Below, in pieces: positions 12,058 through 24,149 of a stretch of DNA of 64,000 nucleotides. The translations under genes were made by a program, and so were the position numbers. Where the stretch lies: the NCBI RefSeq assembly GCF_021347895.1, contig NC_067113.1, forward strand, positions 4,322,251-4,386,250. The letters are read 5' to 3'. The notes under the pieces are model-generated. The model made no database searches and was not told where the DNA came from. It saw only the letters and a program-made list of their open reading frames with translations. The DNA comes from Acanthochromis polyacanthus. Taxonomy: Eukaryota > Chordata > Actinopteri > Pomacentridae. How positions within the stretch are numbered: the first letter of the stretch is position 1; every line of letters starts with the position of its first letter.

Positions 12058-15000
12058 TGTTAACTAATTACGATTACACTTTATTTATGACAATAAGAAG
12101 ATGAATGCTTCATTGTCTTTGTTGTTGGCATTTACGTTGCAGATTTAACACATTAATGGCAAATTACTTACATTCATAAGACAGTTTAGTTAAACCTTTG
12201 TCTAGTGTACGGCAGCCTCATTGTAATTATATTTTCTGCATTTATTTTTCACCCTTTCCTAGCTAAAAAACTTGCGGACAAACCTGGATTCTGTCTGTGG
12301 AGTCATAGTGAAAGAAAGGTGTTTAACTCACTTTTTATGCATCATAAGTGCAGAGAAGACAGCAGACTGTCTAATATTAAATAAATATGAATATCAGCTG
12401 GTTGATATGTAATGTTTAAATGTGGGAATATATGCAGAAGATATGCAGCAATAGAAGACATAAGGAAGCATGCAAACAGTTTTTCATAGCACTGCATGTT
12501 TATTCTTGTTCGTTTTCATATTATACTTCTACATCCAATCTTTCCCTATTGTTGCCTACTTGAAGAGAATCCCAGCATGAACACACTTACATGTCTATAA
12601 TAAGTTAGAGACCAGTAGATGATTATGTTTTTGTAAGTTAAAGTAATATAGGCCTAAAAACTGGCACCTCTGCGGGTCCAAAAACTTCCGTCTGTACATA
12701 TGAGACAATAAGTTTTGTTCTGACAATATGTTGGTCCTTAAGACCCCCATGCTCACAAAACACAACTGACAATGGAAGTCAGATTTAGTCAGTCTCAACA
12801 AGCAGCACCGTATGTTTCTGTAGGTGTTGATGACCATTTACACAGCGGGAACATAGCTTTCATGCTATTCTGTCAGAGCGGCTGTTATGCCACCAACGAT
12901 TTATTGGTTTAATAATGAATGGAGCAGCAAGTCAGGTGTTGGGTGTTGGTGACTGCAAGAAAGCTTTTTTTGTTTGGAGAAATCCTTTATAACATTCAGC
13001 TGCCAATTTTCAAACAATGCGTATTTGTCAAAGAGATGCCGCTGGAAAACACCTTTCATTCTTTTGGCACATTATGGGATTGCTTGTTGCCAGAGGTGGA
13101 CAATGTGGTTTTTGTTTGACTGTCACTGTTTCTTCATCTGTTAGATAGAGACAGCAGATAAGACACAGCCAGAAGACAGACAGATTGGTGTAGAGTGCAC
13201 ATATGTTAGACTGACAGTTATGAAGTACGGTCGCATCTGAGCACTAATTTCATCAGAGGCAGCTGGCAATGACTCAATATTAATAAAATTACTTGTCAAG
13301 CAAAAATCCAGTGCCTTAGTGAATTAACTATGAGGGTGGTAATTCTTCACTAGAATATTAGAAATACGTTTGAACAGTGATTAGGATTATGTGACTCTAT
13401 AATGATAGTAACATATTATAAACACTACATTTTCTTTACTACCTAATACAAATAATGTTTTGGACAATGGTAAAAAGTGAGTAAACAGTAACAAGGAAAC
13501 TGTGTTACAGTGCAGCAGACACAATCCAGATTAAGGAAGCTCCAGATGAAATATTGTGGGAAGAAGAAACATCCACTTCCTTCACTGTTTGTACAAGAAC
13601 AACGTGAACACTATTGTTTCTGTCTTATACAGAAGTGTAAGTATTTTTTAAGCCCTAATCCTTCTTTTGATACAGGGTTCACATGATGAAAACAATGGTA
13701 TTCATTAAGTAACTTTTTAGAAGGGAATGGAAAGCCTGTTTTATCTGCTTCCATAGAAGCTTTTCAAACACTATTTCTTTTACAGCCACTAGTACATAAT
13801 TACCAATGTCATTCACAGACAAAATACAGTATCCCATCATGAGTTTATAAAATGACAAAAATTGTATTAATCTAAATGCTACTAAGAAAAAAATCTGGAG
13901 GAAAGTGTGTGGAAAGGATACTGTGGTGCCATCCACCAGGTCTAACATTTTCCAGATTTCTTTATCAAATATGTTTTTAACTAAGTGGTTTACTCTTCAA
14001 CGAGGGGAAGGAAATGTTAGATTAGATACTCGTCTATCGCCTGATGCTACACAAGTCTTCTGGGGGCAATAGAAATATTGGCTTTGTCAAACATTGCCAG
14101 CAGTGCAGCCAGTTGCTGGCTGTATATAGCCATTTTAGTAGATCAGCTTATTCCAATTTGCTAATAAAATACGACTGTTTCATTTCCTCAAGTGGCAATT
14201 AGCTGTGGTGTAGTGACAATGGCTATCATAAGGGCTCAAGCCACTGGAGACTTAGGGCCATGAAACACTGCTGATGCATGTGCACACACACATCAATATA
14301 TATTAATTCATTTAGATGTGTGCAACAAAATAAGGGGTACCATTAGGATAACATAAACCCTATGAGGATAAAAAAGTTTTGCTATGTAAAACCTTTAAGT
14401 ACAGTGCTTCATCATGGGTCATCATGTGGTGCCAAAAAACTTATGCTAGTTTCTGAAACTCTACTGAAGGCATCGCACACCACTCCAAAATATATCCCCT
14501 CATTTGTTGTTTTGATGATGGTCACATCACATACATGTTCAACTTGACGTAGAGTCGGTGACTGCAAAGGCCGTGGCTAATGACTGAATGTTACTGACAG
14601 TCTGATCACATCCAGGAAGAATTGCTCTTCTGTTTTTCCTTGCATGTCATACTTAAACACTAGCATCACAGTCCTCAAAAGTTGCTTTAAACTACATTTC
14701 TCAGTTCCGTTTACAGACGCCCTTCTATAGATTTTAAAAGCAGATTCACTCAAATCAATGTTGCAAATCAAACACCAGCTGACTGAGCAGTCCTGCCATC
14801 CATGCCCTGGCCATGTACCCTTTATACGTGAAAATATTTGTTTTCCCCTTACCATCTTAGTACATCAAAAGAAACTTAGTGTGTTCAGCTTTTTTATGTG
14901 TCACAGAACATGAATAGATGCTCAGTTGTACCATGCAGTACATTTGGGTTTAAGCACCTGCATTTTTTGTTTCTCTCTACTCATTTATTCAAAATCTTCC

Positions 15001-16080
15001 TGTGCATGCGGCAGAGAAAACATCCAGATTGAGTCTCTGGCCTCAACAGAAGCTCTCCATGCTTTACTCAGTGGAAGGAGTCAGCATGTTCAGTCATGCA
15101 TATATCCATCAGTATGAGAAGGTGGATGAGAAACAGGTTTTCACACTTTGTCACTCTGAGGGAACACATACATATGTTTGTTATTTTAAGACTCATCATT
15201 TTCAGACAGCTTCTCAAATTCCTGCGCTAAATCTATTCACTCCATAGGTTTATGTCTCCTGCTAGACACTTGCACATTACAGACATTTTCTCAAACTGTC
15301 TCAGTTTTGACTATGTTTCTCTCCCAGCTATAGCATAGGCCTTATAAACCAGCTACAATAAAAAGGTAGGAGGAAAGCATGACGTTTTACACGTGTAAAA
15401 CTAAAATCTGAAGTTGTGTTCAGACATTAATGTGTATTAAAATCTGTCAGTGGTTTTAATCAACGAACCGGATACATCATTTAGAGTCTACAAAGATAAT
15501 ATACATACACAGACAAGGTTAAACAATCAAAAAATAGTCAGAATGAATTTGGGGGAAAAAAAACATGTTGGTACCATAAGAGGCTCTGTAGGAATTATGT
15601 CCATATTAGATAATTCCACATCTTTCTGTCCTGTGTCAACATTAGGTGTGAGTGCAGGATTTATGTGGTCAAACTGAATGTAAACATCTGAAGCCTGAGG
15701 TGGTGGAATGGCATACAGCCCACTTAATTTTCAAAGAAAGGGCTGGTGATCAGGTTCCTGTCATTAATGTTTGCCCATTTATTTACAGCAATGGTATTTC
15801 TGTTACTTAAACCAAGAAAAGCTGCCAGAAAAGTAAGAATTTTAAATTTCACTATTCTTTTCAGCAGAGATGAAAAATCTGATTGACCTTCCCTCACACT
15901 TGCTTTTATTGTTGGCCTTCTTTTTTTATTACATTAATTACGGTATAGATGTAATCCACATTTTTTTAAAAACAGAAAATGTTGCCATAGAATATAATCT
16001 TGGGATTTAGAGAATATTGGGATTTTTGCCTTCTTAGATTCTTGTCTGGCCGTATAGTCATTTGTACCTTCCTGTTCAAG
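12058..16080. other. Unassigned AT-rich DNA
   Basis: Four kilobases without a recognisable gene, repeat family or tandem array. Open frames stay below about 95 codons on either strand and carry no motif. This could be diverged old repeat or host intron or intergenic DNA. Confidence 0.55.
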
Positions 16081-16082
16081 TA

Positions 16083-16195
16083 CAGTGCCATGCAAAAGTG
16101 TTTGCCCCCTTTACATATTAAGATAACACAAAGTGCAGATTTTAGATGATAATTTTATTTTTTGAAGGAAAAATGTGGTCCAGGCCATGCTGTCC
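16083..16195. mobile_element. DNA-transposon terminal fragment
   Basis: CAGTGCCATGCAAAAGTGTT following TA at 16,081 matches the style of fish cut-and-paste transposon ends (CAGTGCCTTGC.AAAGTATT). Only about 110 bp can be ascribed to it before the SINE-like sequence at 16,205 begins. The superfamily is uncertain. Confidence 0.45.
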
Positions 16196-16204
16196 AATGT
16201 GAAA

Positions 16205-16465
16205 AACTAATTGTCCTTTTGCATGGAGTTTGCATGTTCTTCCTGTGCATGTATGGGTTTTCGCTGGGTACTCTGGCTTCTCGACACAGTCCATAAAACC
16301 ATCACTTACACTTGAGTGTAAGTGATGATTCTAAATTGTCTGTTGGTGTGAATATGAATGTACTTGTATGTCTCTATGTGTAGCTCTGTGATAGACTGGT
16401 AACTTGTCCAGGGTGTCCCCTGTCTTCGCCCGAGTCAGCTGAGATAGCCTCCATTAAGATATCTA
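16205..16465 (+). repeat. GATG-tailed SINE fragment, body
   Basis: The body blocks GCATGGAGTTTGCATGTTCT, GGTACTCTGGCTTC, TTCTAAATTGTCTGTTGGTG and ACTTGTCCAGGGTGTCCCCT appear in the same order as in the full copy at 32,935-33,282. The tRNA-like head is missing. An insert at 16,300-16,327 holds a small hairpin (ATCACTTACACT/AGTGTAAGTGAT). Confidence 0.7.
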
Positions 16466-17549
16466 TCCCGCAAGTGCATTCAGGTCTACTCTCGGCAGTC
16501 CTGACACTCCCAGAAAATGAGACTTGAGTGCTGGCAGTTGCTTTAATACACTGTAACCTTCTACACAATTAACTTGAACATGCAAACCTGTAAGCCGTTA
16601 TGTTGCTAATAATAATACCAAATCCCTAGACTTTGGTATCTTCACGGTGAGCTTTGCTCCATCATTATAGGGATATTTTATATCTATTTGACACACACCA
16701 CCCATCCCCACCCCAAGCTACTTTTCATATCTGCAGTTGTTTCAAAGATGTCTGTATAAACAACAGTGCATGAGCTGTGTGGAGTATTTGCCTGCGGCAG
16801 TTCAACCTTCCTAACAAACAGACAGCATTCACCTCCTTTGTTTCATTTCAAGAACAGAAGTTGTATTGTGGTTAAGTTGTTTCATTGCAATGGAATGTAC
16901 TGTTGAGAGGAGCCAATTGAAAACACACACTGAATTGTTTTCACTGCAGATAACATCACTGGTGTCATAATGACGGGTGCTAATATTTTTGGATGTTTAG
17001 CAATGAAGATTTATGATTTGTTTATGGTAATAAAAATGTTCCCACTATTGTACAGGACGGACAGTAGTCATTTGTGTAATTTACATTAGAAATGGTGCAG
17101 TGAGCCACACCACCTGCTAAAGGAGTTCTTCCTGTTAATGTAGATGTCATTGCTATATGATGAATTTGGTCACTATTTGGGACTGGTTTCTAGCAACAGA
17201 GTCCCAAGCTTTGTCCTTAACCATCCATCAAAGCCCTTTCTCTTCCTTCATTGGCTTAAGGATAACATAGTTATTTGAGCTTACTTCTCGTCCTAACTGT
17301 AAAAATGAATATTGATCCCTTCATATCCTCCAAAGTTTACAATTTGATGGTTTGTGACACCGACAGTATAGTGAATGAATGCAGAATCAGAACCTCTTCT
17401 GAATACCTCAACCAAAGCCTCTACAACCAGTGGCTGTATGTATAATGAGATCAGTAAAATGAGTAATGAGCAATAAATGCATCACCTAAAGGGGAAAAGG
17501 GGGTGTTAAGTACCTCTGGATAAGTATCTTCCTCCGTAGGGCCTTAAAG
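16466..17549. other. Unassigned DNA
   Basis: No gene or repeat family recognised. Short frames on both strands are uninformative. Confidence 0.5.
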
Positions 17550-17864
17550 ATAGGGTGAGAAGCTTAGAGCTTGGAGAAGAGCCACAGCTTCTTCACATAG
17601 AAAGGAGTCAGTTGAGGTGGTTTGGTAATCTGATTCGCCTGCCTCCAGGGAAGCTTCCTTTGGAAGTTTTCCGAGTACATCCACCCAGGAGCAGACTCAG
17701 AATTCGCTGGGGGGATTATGTATCTCGTCTGGCCTGGGAATGCCTTTGGATCCCAGAGGAAGAACTGGAAAGCATTGCTAGGACTAGGGACGTCTCCAAT
17801 GATCTGTTTCGTCTGCTGCCTCTGTGACCCGGCCCTGGGTAAGCAGAAGAAAATGGATGGGTGG
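17550..17864 (+). pseudogene. RTE-clade (Rex3-like) LINE 3' end
   Basis: A 90-codon uninterrupted frame (17,555-17,827) encodes the C-terminal region of the fish LINE: LLHIERSQLRWFGNLIRLPP, a GKLPLEVFRVHPPRS block, RIRWGDYVSRLAWECLWIPE and a final FRLLPL before the stop. It is followed immediately by CCCGGCCCTGGGTAAGCAGA and the short tail ATGGATGGGTGG. A very short 3' untranslated region ending in GATG units is characteristic of Rex3/RTE elements. The same tail is shared by the SINE in this window, which fits mobilisation by this LINE (inference). Confidence 0.8.
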
Positions 17865-18165
17865 AGTAAAGTGTCATAATCTCTCCTCTCTGTGGTATTT
17901 GTAGTGTCTTTGTCTTTAACGGTAGTATATTACAACCAGAGTGGACCAATATACCAACTTTTAATGTAGATCAAAACAATACAATAGTGTGTGGAGATAT
18001 AAATACATATTTCAAGAAAAAGCAGAAATATCAGTTCCAGTTCTAAGTGCCAATTATGATAATCAGAATAATTACTGACTGGTAAACTGCGAGCCTTCTA
18101 GCTCAGCTCCCTCTTCACTACAATAGTCTGATACAACACCTGGATTACTACTGTTGTCTGTTTGT
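17865..18165. other. Unassigned DNA
   Basis: About 300 bp with no recognised content between two LINE fragments. Confidence 0.5.
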
Positions 18166-18385
18166 TTAACACTCCATTTTCCCATCACTCATGAACAAGA
18201 TCCTGGGAAACTCACTCCTAGCAAAGGCAGAGAAATCCACTAGTTTATAATAGAGAACCATGGCATAATATTTGAAGGTGCTAACTCTCATCCCAGCCGC
18301 TTCATACTTGACTGCAAACTGCCCCAATGCATGCTGTAAATTGTGGTATGAACAAACCAACATAACTGCATCATCCAAAAAAATG
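18166..18385 (-). pseudogene. RTE-clade (Rex3-like) LINE RT active-site fragment, antisense
   Basis: On the minus strand MDDAVMLVCSYHNLQHALGQ corresponds to the (F/Y)ADD catalytic block of the fish LINE reverse transcriptase, followed by FAVKYEAAGMRVSTFKYYAM. The first residues of the catalytic box are altered (MDD for ADD). It overlaps the same family region as the fragment at 3,243 but is in the opposite orientation to the 3' end at 17,550, so it is a separate insertion or rearranged piece. The ATG offered at its start is only the methionine of the mutated box. Confidence 0.7.
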
Positions 18386-18389
18386 ACTA

Positions 18390-18845
18390 TGGTGACATCA
18401 TTTACAGAATGGCCCCAAGTACTGTACTTAATAAATTGGACATTCTTTATTACTCAGCAATCTGCTTGGCCATTAACGCACCCTTACATACTCACCACTG
18501 CAATCTCTATAAATTAGTGAGGTGGCCCTGTCTTCATACTCAGTGGCTTCACCACTGGTTTCATTCTGTTTATGCATCAGTTCTGGGCAAGACACATCTG
18601 TCTATTCTCTCTTCTTCACTTTGCCCATAATTCAGATTGCACTAGGTCGAGTGAATACATCAACCTCATCATCACCAATACTTCTACTATTTTGGCCATA
18701 ACTCCTTTCGCATTGCAGCAGCTAACAACTGGAACACCATACAAAACACCCTCAGACTTGCAACTTCAACTCTGCTCACCACCTTCAAGCTTAAACTCCA
18801 ACAGATTGCAGGTGACTGTTGCTCCTGCTGATCACTTTGGACCTT
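18390..18845 (+). pseudogene. CR1/L2-like LINE reverse transcriptase C-terminal fragment
   Basis: Two frames together give the C-terminal region of a fish LINE: INAPLHTHHCNLYKLVRWPC, LHTQWLHHWFHSVYASVLGK, and after a frame change a FRIAAANNWNTIQNTLRLAT block with TTFKLKLQQI. These follow the family order (THHCDLYKL, WLHHW, LGK, F..AAANDWN.LQ..L). Frame changes make it non-functional. The neighbouring RTE piece on the other strand is unrelated. The subclade is not resolved. Confidence 0.6.
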
Positions 18846-19165
18846 ACACGATATGCTTCCATGCTTTTTACTTGTTGACCTGTTTACTTTTGTTCATAAC
18901 TAATAACAATGTATGCCAAAAACTAAAATCACAGCCAACCTTTAACATAAAAGACAGCAACAAAAAAGTGGACCTTTTAAGGTTAAATCTACATGTTGTA
19001 TAAAAATATCAAACACTTTGAAATGTAGGAACAGACTAAACATGTAGTTAATACCAAATAGAAAATTGTCTTTGGTTTTCTAAGATAGTAGCACCAACAA
19101 AATTATTTGAATATGGAAGCTTATCTTGTTGTAATAGCTTTGGTAAAACAATGTTTTTGACCACA
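18846..19165. other. Unassigned DNA
   Basis: AT-rich, with no recognised gene or repeat before the TA target of the Tc1 element. Confidence 0.5.
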
Positions 19166-19167
19166 TA

Positions 19168-20728
19168 CAGTGGTATGCAAAAGTTTAGGCACCCCTGATA
19201 ACTTTCAAGATTTTCCTTTATAAATCACCGGTTGTTCGGATCAGCAAAAGTGTGCAATAATTATTTAAACAAAAGTAGGCATGTGCATAAATTTGGACAC
19301 CCCAACAAAAAATTACATCAATATTTAGTAGATCCTCCTTTTGCAGAAATAACAGCCTCTAAATGCTTCTTATAGCTTCCAATGAGGGTCTGGATTCTGG
19401 TTGAAGGTATTTTTGACCATTCTTCTTTACAAAACATCTCCAGTTCAGTCAGGTTTGATGGTTTCCGAGCATGGACAGCCTGCTTTAACTCACACCACAG
19501 ATTTTCAAAAATATTCAGGTCTGGGGACTGAGATGGCCATTCCAGAACGTTCTACTTGTTCCTCTGCATGAATGCCTGAGTAGACTTTGAGCAGTGTTTA
19601 GGGTTGTTGTCTTGTTGAAGTATCCAGCCCCGGCACAACTTCAACTTTGTCACTGATTCTTGAACATTGTTGGCAAGAATCTGCTGATACTGACTGTCAT
19701 CCATGCGACCCTCAACTTTAATATGATGGCCAGTACCTGCACTGGCCACACAGCCCCACAGCATGATGGAACGACCACCAAATTTTACTGTGGGTAGCAA
19801 GTGTTTGTCTTGGAATGCTGTGTTCTTCATCCACCATGCATACCGCCCCTTGATATGTCCAAATAACTCAATTTTAGGTTCATCAGTCCGAAGCACCTTA
19901 TTCCAAAATGAAGCTGGCTTGTCCAAATGTGCTTGAGCATACCTCAAGCGACTGTGTTTGTGCCATGTGTGCAGAAAAGTCTTCTTCCCATTACTCTCCC
20001 ATACAGCATCCCCTTGTGGAAAGTGCGCTGAATAGTTGAACGATGTACAGTGACACCATCTGCAGCAAGATCATGTTGTAGGTCTTTGGAGCTGGTCTGT
20101 GGGTTGAGTTTTACTGTTCTCACCATCCTTTGCTTCTGCTTATCTGAGATTTTTTCTTGGCCTGCCAGTCCGGGCCTTACCTAGAACTGTGCCTGTGGTC
20201 TTCCATTTCCTCACTATGTTCCTCACAATGGAAACTGACAGCTGAAATCTCTGAGCTAGCTTTTTGTATCCTTCCCCTAAACCATGATGTTGAACAATCT
20301 TTGCTGTCAGGTCATTTGACAGTTGTTTTGAGGCTCCCATGTTGCCACTCTTCAGAGAAGATGCAAAGAGGAGAACAACTTGCAATTGGCCACTTTAAAT
20401 ACCCTTTTTCGTGATTGGCTTCACCTGTGTATGTAGTTCAAGGGTCAATGAGCTTACTAAACAAATTTTGTGTTCCAATAATTAGTGCTAAAGGTATTCA
20501 AATCAATAAAACAACAAGGGTGCCCAAATTTACGCATCTACCTATTTTTGCTTAAAAAATATTGCACACTTTCTGTAAATCTTATAAACTTAATTTTACT
20601 TCTCAAATATCACTGTGTTTGTCTGCTATATGATATATTTAACTGAAATTGCTGATCCGAACAACCAGTGATTTATAAAGGAAAATCTTGAAAATGATCA
20701 GGGTTGCCCAAACTTTTGCATACCACTG
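19168..20728 (-). mobile_element. Near full-length Tc1-like transposon
   Basis: The element is 1,561 bp, the usual Tc1 size, with TA on both sides (19,166-19,167 and 20,729-20,730). Inverted ends start CAGTGGTATGCAAAAGTTTA on the left and the complement on the right. Similarity between the arms continues inward for about 75 bp through the block TTTATAAATCACTGGTTGTT. The single gene lies antisense. Both ends are recognisable, but the transposase is broken, so movement would need outside enzyme. Confidence 0.92.
19305..20340 (-). pseudogene. Tc1-like DD34E transposase, frameshifted
   Basis: The gene starts at an ATG near 20,340 (MGASKQLSNDLTAKIVQHHG), followed by a helix-turn-helix and the GRPRK hook. 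An A-run near 20,150 carries one base too many and shifts the frame. The next segment, VRTVKLNPQTSSKDLQHDLA, runs to a second shift near 19,945. The DDE core then reads RTDEPKIELFGH (first D), LPTVKFGGRSIMLWG, and LQQDNNPKH (second D). A stop at about 19,551 precedes WPSQSPDLNIFENLW, which holds the glutamate. Counting through the stop gives 34 residues between the second D and the E, the DD34E spacing. The C-terminal end is SAKGGSTKY. Two frameshifts and one stop inactivate it. Confidence 0.88.
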
Positions 20729-20859
20729 TATTTCATGTAGTGCTGTCAAATGAACCACTCAAGTTTCATACAAAGATGTAAGAGTTGTACTTTTCAAACT
20801 ACAAACAAACTGACCATGAATAATCCCGTGTCAGCCTTTGAGGATTGTGGTAAGTTCAG

Positions 20860-21470
20860 AAACCTTTGAACAGATTTGGAACCCCAGGACGTGCAGTGTC
20901 ACGTTTGGAGTTGATCGGATGAGCGGTGGTCTTTTACAAAGTCCTCTCCTGGCTAAAAGTTGTCTCTCTGTTGTGCTCTCTGAAGCTGCGAGATATCATC
21001 GGCAACCAATGCGTCTATCAGCAAGACCTCGGCTCCACTCATTTCCAGTCGTGGGGAGATGCAAATGCAAGGTCCAGACAAAACATGGTGCGGGTCATAT
21101 GGCCAGAGTTGTGGCGATTGGAATCTTACAGTATCTCCTTCCTCTTGAGGTCTGTATATGACGCCCTTCCTTCACCATCACATCTGCACATATGGGCTCT
21201 GAGAGAGAATCCACTCTGCATGTTCTGCAGCCAGAAGAGGACTCTGGAACACGTACTGTCTGGGTGCAAAACAGCTTTAACCCAAGGGCAATATAGATGG
21301 CACCACGACAAAGGTCTCCTCTCACTTGCTGATGCTATAGAGCGGGAGAGAGGCAAGAAGAGGTCAGCTGGCACAGTCACAAGGAGAGTGATCTCTTTCC
21401 TTAAGGAAGGAGCTAGTCTTATTAAGACCACAAGAACAAAGCCCAATATCCTTCAGGCTCTTGGAAGATG
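20860..21470 (+). pseudogene. R2-type (RLE) non-LTR retrotransposon, zinc-knuckle region
   Basis: A frame running to the stop near 21,471 contains a C-terminal region typical of retrotransposons with a restriction-like endonuclease: SYSISFLLRSVYDALPSPSH followed by CMFCSQKRTLEHVLSGC, a C-x2-C-x7-H-x4-C knuckle, and a YRWHHDKGLLSLADAIERER block. The reverse transcriptase upstream is absent, so the insertion is 5' truncated. The frame continues out of phase in the next feature. Fish proteins of this type are usually labelled R2-like. Whether the clade is R2, NeSL or another RLE group cannot be decided from this piece. Confidence 0.75.
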
Positions 21471-21479
21471 AGTGTTGAT

Positions 21480-21835
21480 GTAGGCAAGAAGTTGTAGTTC
21501 CTGGAGGTGGTTCAAATATCCTTCTGGCCAGACTTTGTGCTGTGGTCAACCAAAGACCAGAAGATAATTGTGGTCAAACTGACGGTGCCATGGAAGAAAG
21601 GCTGCAAAGAGACCCACGAGAGGAAGGCCTCAAAGTACCAGCCTCTTATCCAAGAGTGCAGAGACAAGGGCTGGCAGGCGTGGTTGTTCCCAGTGGAGAT
21701 TGGGTACCGGGGCTTTCCAGCCAAGTCGGCATGGCATTCGCTATCAGCTCTGGGCATGGATGAGCAGAGCAAGCAGCAAGCTGCTCGTAGGATGGGGGAG
21801 GAGGCGGAATGCACCTCATGATGGATTTGGAGAAA
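21480..21835 (+). pseudogene. R2-type (RLE) retrotransposon endonuclease segment
   Basis: In a different frame from the zinc-knuckle segment, the sequence SFWPDFVLWSTKDQKIIVVK then LTVPWKKGCKETHERKASKY matches the PD-(D/E) nuclease core of RLE retrotransposons, followed by LIQECRDKGWQAWLFPVEIG and a YRGFPAKSAWHSLSALGMDE block. The family normally has glutamate at the position read here as lysine (VVKLTVP instead of VVELTVP), 14 residues after the PD aspartate, so the catalytic acid appears lost. A frameshift separates this from the upstream part. The end near 21,835 lies about 100 bp from the Penelope element. Confidence 0.75.
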
Positions 21836-21937
21836 AGCTTGTTTTATGCTTGCCACGTCCGCAAGGTTTGTGCAGTTCCGTTTTAAGCCTCTGTGAGGTG
21901 TGTCCAGGCCTGTTATTCCGACCAATACCAAAACTCA

Positions 21938-23765
21938 TCTGACTACTCGACGATGGTCGTTCGGTGGGGGTCCTTGAAATGCGTCACTGAGTCCTTGTGT
22001 GCTAATGGTGGTCATTAGCATGAGTCTGCTGAGTAGTTCTTTTGGGGAGTTTTGAAAGGACCTGATTGTAAATTGGCGAAAGATGATGACGCAGACCACC
22101 CCCCTGTTCAGAGATGGCTTCTCTACTTTGACATGGATGGCTTCTTTCACTCCTCTCTCAAACCATCTGTCCTCCCTGTCCAAAATCTGAACATTGGTGT
22201 CCTGAAACGAGTGTCCTTCTTCCTTAAGGTGAAGGAAGACTGCCGAATCCTATCCTGAGGAACTGGCTCTCCTGTGTTGAGCCATGCGCTTGTTAAGTGG
22301 CTGTTTGGTTTCCCCTATGTAGAGATCTGAGCATTCCTCGCTGCACTTAACTGCATACACCAGGTTGCTTTTCTGGCTGTGTGGTGTGGGGTCTTTTGGG
22401 TGGACCAGTCTTTGCCTGAGGGTGTTGTTTGGCTTAAAAAAGACAGGGATCTGGTGTTTGTTGAAAATCCTCCTCAGTTTTTCAGACACACCAGACACAT
22501 ATGGAATCACTATATTGTTGCACCTGCTCTCCTTCTCTTCCGTCTTCACTGGGTTGTTCTCTTTTCTGGATGTTGTGTGAGCCTTCACAAAGATCCAGTC
22601 AGGGTATCCACAAGTTTTCAGTGCCCCTTTTAGGTGTTTGTGTTCTTTTTCCTGGCCTTGGGTACTTGTGGGTAACTTGTCAGCCCTGTGTTGCAGGGTC
22701 CTGATGACTCCTAGCTTGTGCTCCAGTGGATGGTGAGAGTCATAAAGCAGGTACTGGTCCGTGTGTGTTGGTTTCCTGTATACTCCAACACTCAGACTTC
22801 TGTCCTCTTCTATGCGGACCTCACAATCCAAAAAGGGCAAAATGTTGTCCTGTACATCCTCACTGGTGAACTTGATGTTGCTGTCCACCGAGTTGATGTG
22901 TTCAATGAAAGTTTGCACCTCATAAATTCTGATCTTGACCCGTGTGTCGTCCACATATCGGAACCAGTGGCTCGATGTTTCTCCATTGAACAAGGTCAGG
23001 GCCCTGGTGTTCCACTTCTTCCATGTACAGATTGGCCACAATAGGAGACACTGGGGAGCCCATGGCACATCCATGTTTCTGCCTATAGAAGCTTCTTCTG
23101 TACTGGAAATAGATGGTGTTCAGGCAGAGGTCCAAAAGTTGGCAAATCTGGTCTGGGTTGAGGTTTGTTATGTCGCTGAGGGTGTTGTCTTGTCAAAGCC
23201 GTTGCCTCTCCGTTTCCACCGCCTCCATTGTGGGAACACATGTGAATAGGGAGGTGATGTCGTAGGATACTATGGTCTCATCTGTATCCAATCTCAGTCC
23301 TCTCACCTTTTCCACAAAGTCCATGGAGTTCTGTACATGGTGAGGATTCTTCCCTCCCAACGGGGCCAAGATGGTGGCTACATGTTTGGCGATGTTATAG
23401 GTGACAGAGTTAATGCTGCTGACAATAGGTCTGAGGGGGGCTCCTTCCTTATGAATTTTGGGGAGGCCATATATGCATGGAATGGCATCCCCAGGGTACA
23501 GGCGATGGTATTGCAAGCAGTTTATTGTTTATTCCTTCTGTAGCTTCTGTAGGCAATCCACAACCTTCTTTTTGTAAGTGCTGGTTGGGTCGCGCTTCAG
23601 GGTCTCGTAAGTGCTGTTGTCACTAAGCAAAGACATTACCTTGGTATGGTAATCCATTGTGTTCAAGATCACAGTGCATCTTCCTTTATCTGCTGGAAGA
23701 ATGGTGATGTTCCGTCCTTGCTCAGTGTCGTCACTGCCTTCCTTTCTTGGGTGGAGAGGTTGGAA
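21938..23765 (-). pseudogene. Penelope-like retroelement with RT and GIY-YIG endonuclease
   Basis: Reading antisense from about 23,765: an N-terminal part with ILPADKGRCTV-type sequence and LLSDNSTYETLKRDPTSTYK; fingers PCIYGLPKIHKEGAPLRPIV; palm SYDITSLFTCVPT; GSPVSPIVANLYMEEVE; and the catalytic box FRYVDDT near 22,960. Then come LPFLDCEVRIEEDRSLSVGV and a CGYPDW block. The C-terminal GIY-YIG domain shows LVYAVKC followed by SDLYIGETKQPLNKRMAQHR and a later WFERGVKEAI block with the conserved glutamate. Several frameshifts (near 23,530, 23,190, 22,990 and 22,250) inactivate it. Penelope enzymes reverse-transcribe at nicked ends; the GIY-YIG domain makes the nick. No flanking repeats were resolved. 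Confidence 0.88.
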
Positions 23766-24149
23766 GGGGGACCTTAGCTTCAGAAAGGACTGCTGTTACC
23801 TTTAGCCTTAGCCCCTCTGCTCTAAATCATTTTAGCAGCTTCACCCCCTCACACAGCCCTTCTGAAGCGGAAAACTTCTTGAGCGGATTTCCAAACGTGT
23901 CATTTCCACACAATTTGTACGTGCAGAAAGCATAACCCAGCCGTAAGCGAGAGGAGGAAGGCTGAAAGCCAGGAGCAGGTGGTCAGTGAGCTGGCCACTC
24001 ATTGCTAGCTCACCAACTGGAGAGTGTTGTGGTTGAGGGACGAAACACTCAATGAAGGTTGCACACCACCTGACGACATCTGCTTCTGGACAAAGGTTAC
24101 AGCTACCTGCTAAAGTAGCTGAGGAAGGCACCCACAATTGTATGCAACA
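23766..24149. other. Probable 5' flank of the Penelope element, unassigned
   Basis: Moderately GC-rich DNA next to the start of the Penelope frame. It contains AGCGGAAAACTTCTTGAGCG and GACGAAACACTCAATGAAG, which resemble the 'GCGAAACG' motifs seen in fish Penelope terminal regions. This is suggestive only; no repeat of it is found at the other end. Confidence 0.35.

Noticed and set aside
21126..21931. Antisense frames of 106 and 139 codons over the RLE retrotransposon
   Set aside because: Shadows of the sense coding sequence, whose zinc knuckle and nuclease motifs are clear.
22365..23543. Several sense-strand frames over the Penelope element
   Set aside because: Opposite-strand shadows of the reverse transcriptase and GIY-YIG frames.
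24029..24090. Possible hammerhead ribozyme in the Penelope flank (CGAAAC at 24,030 and CTGACGA near 24,070)
   Set aside because: The core CTGATGA is not present, the two boxes are in the wrong order, and no three-stem fold is apparent.
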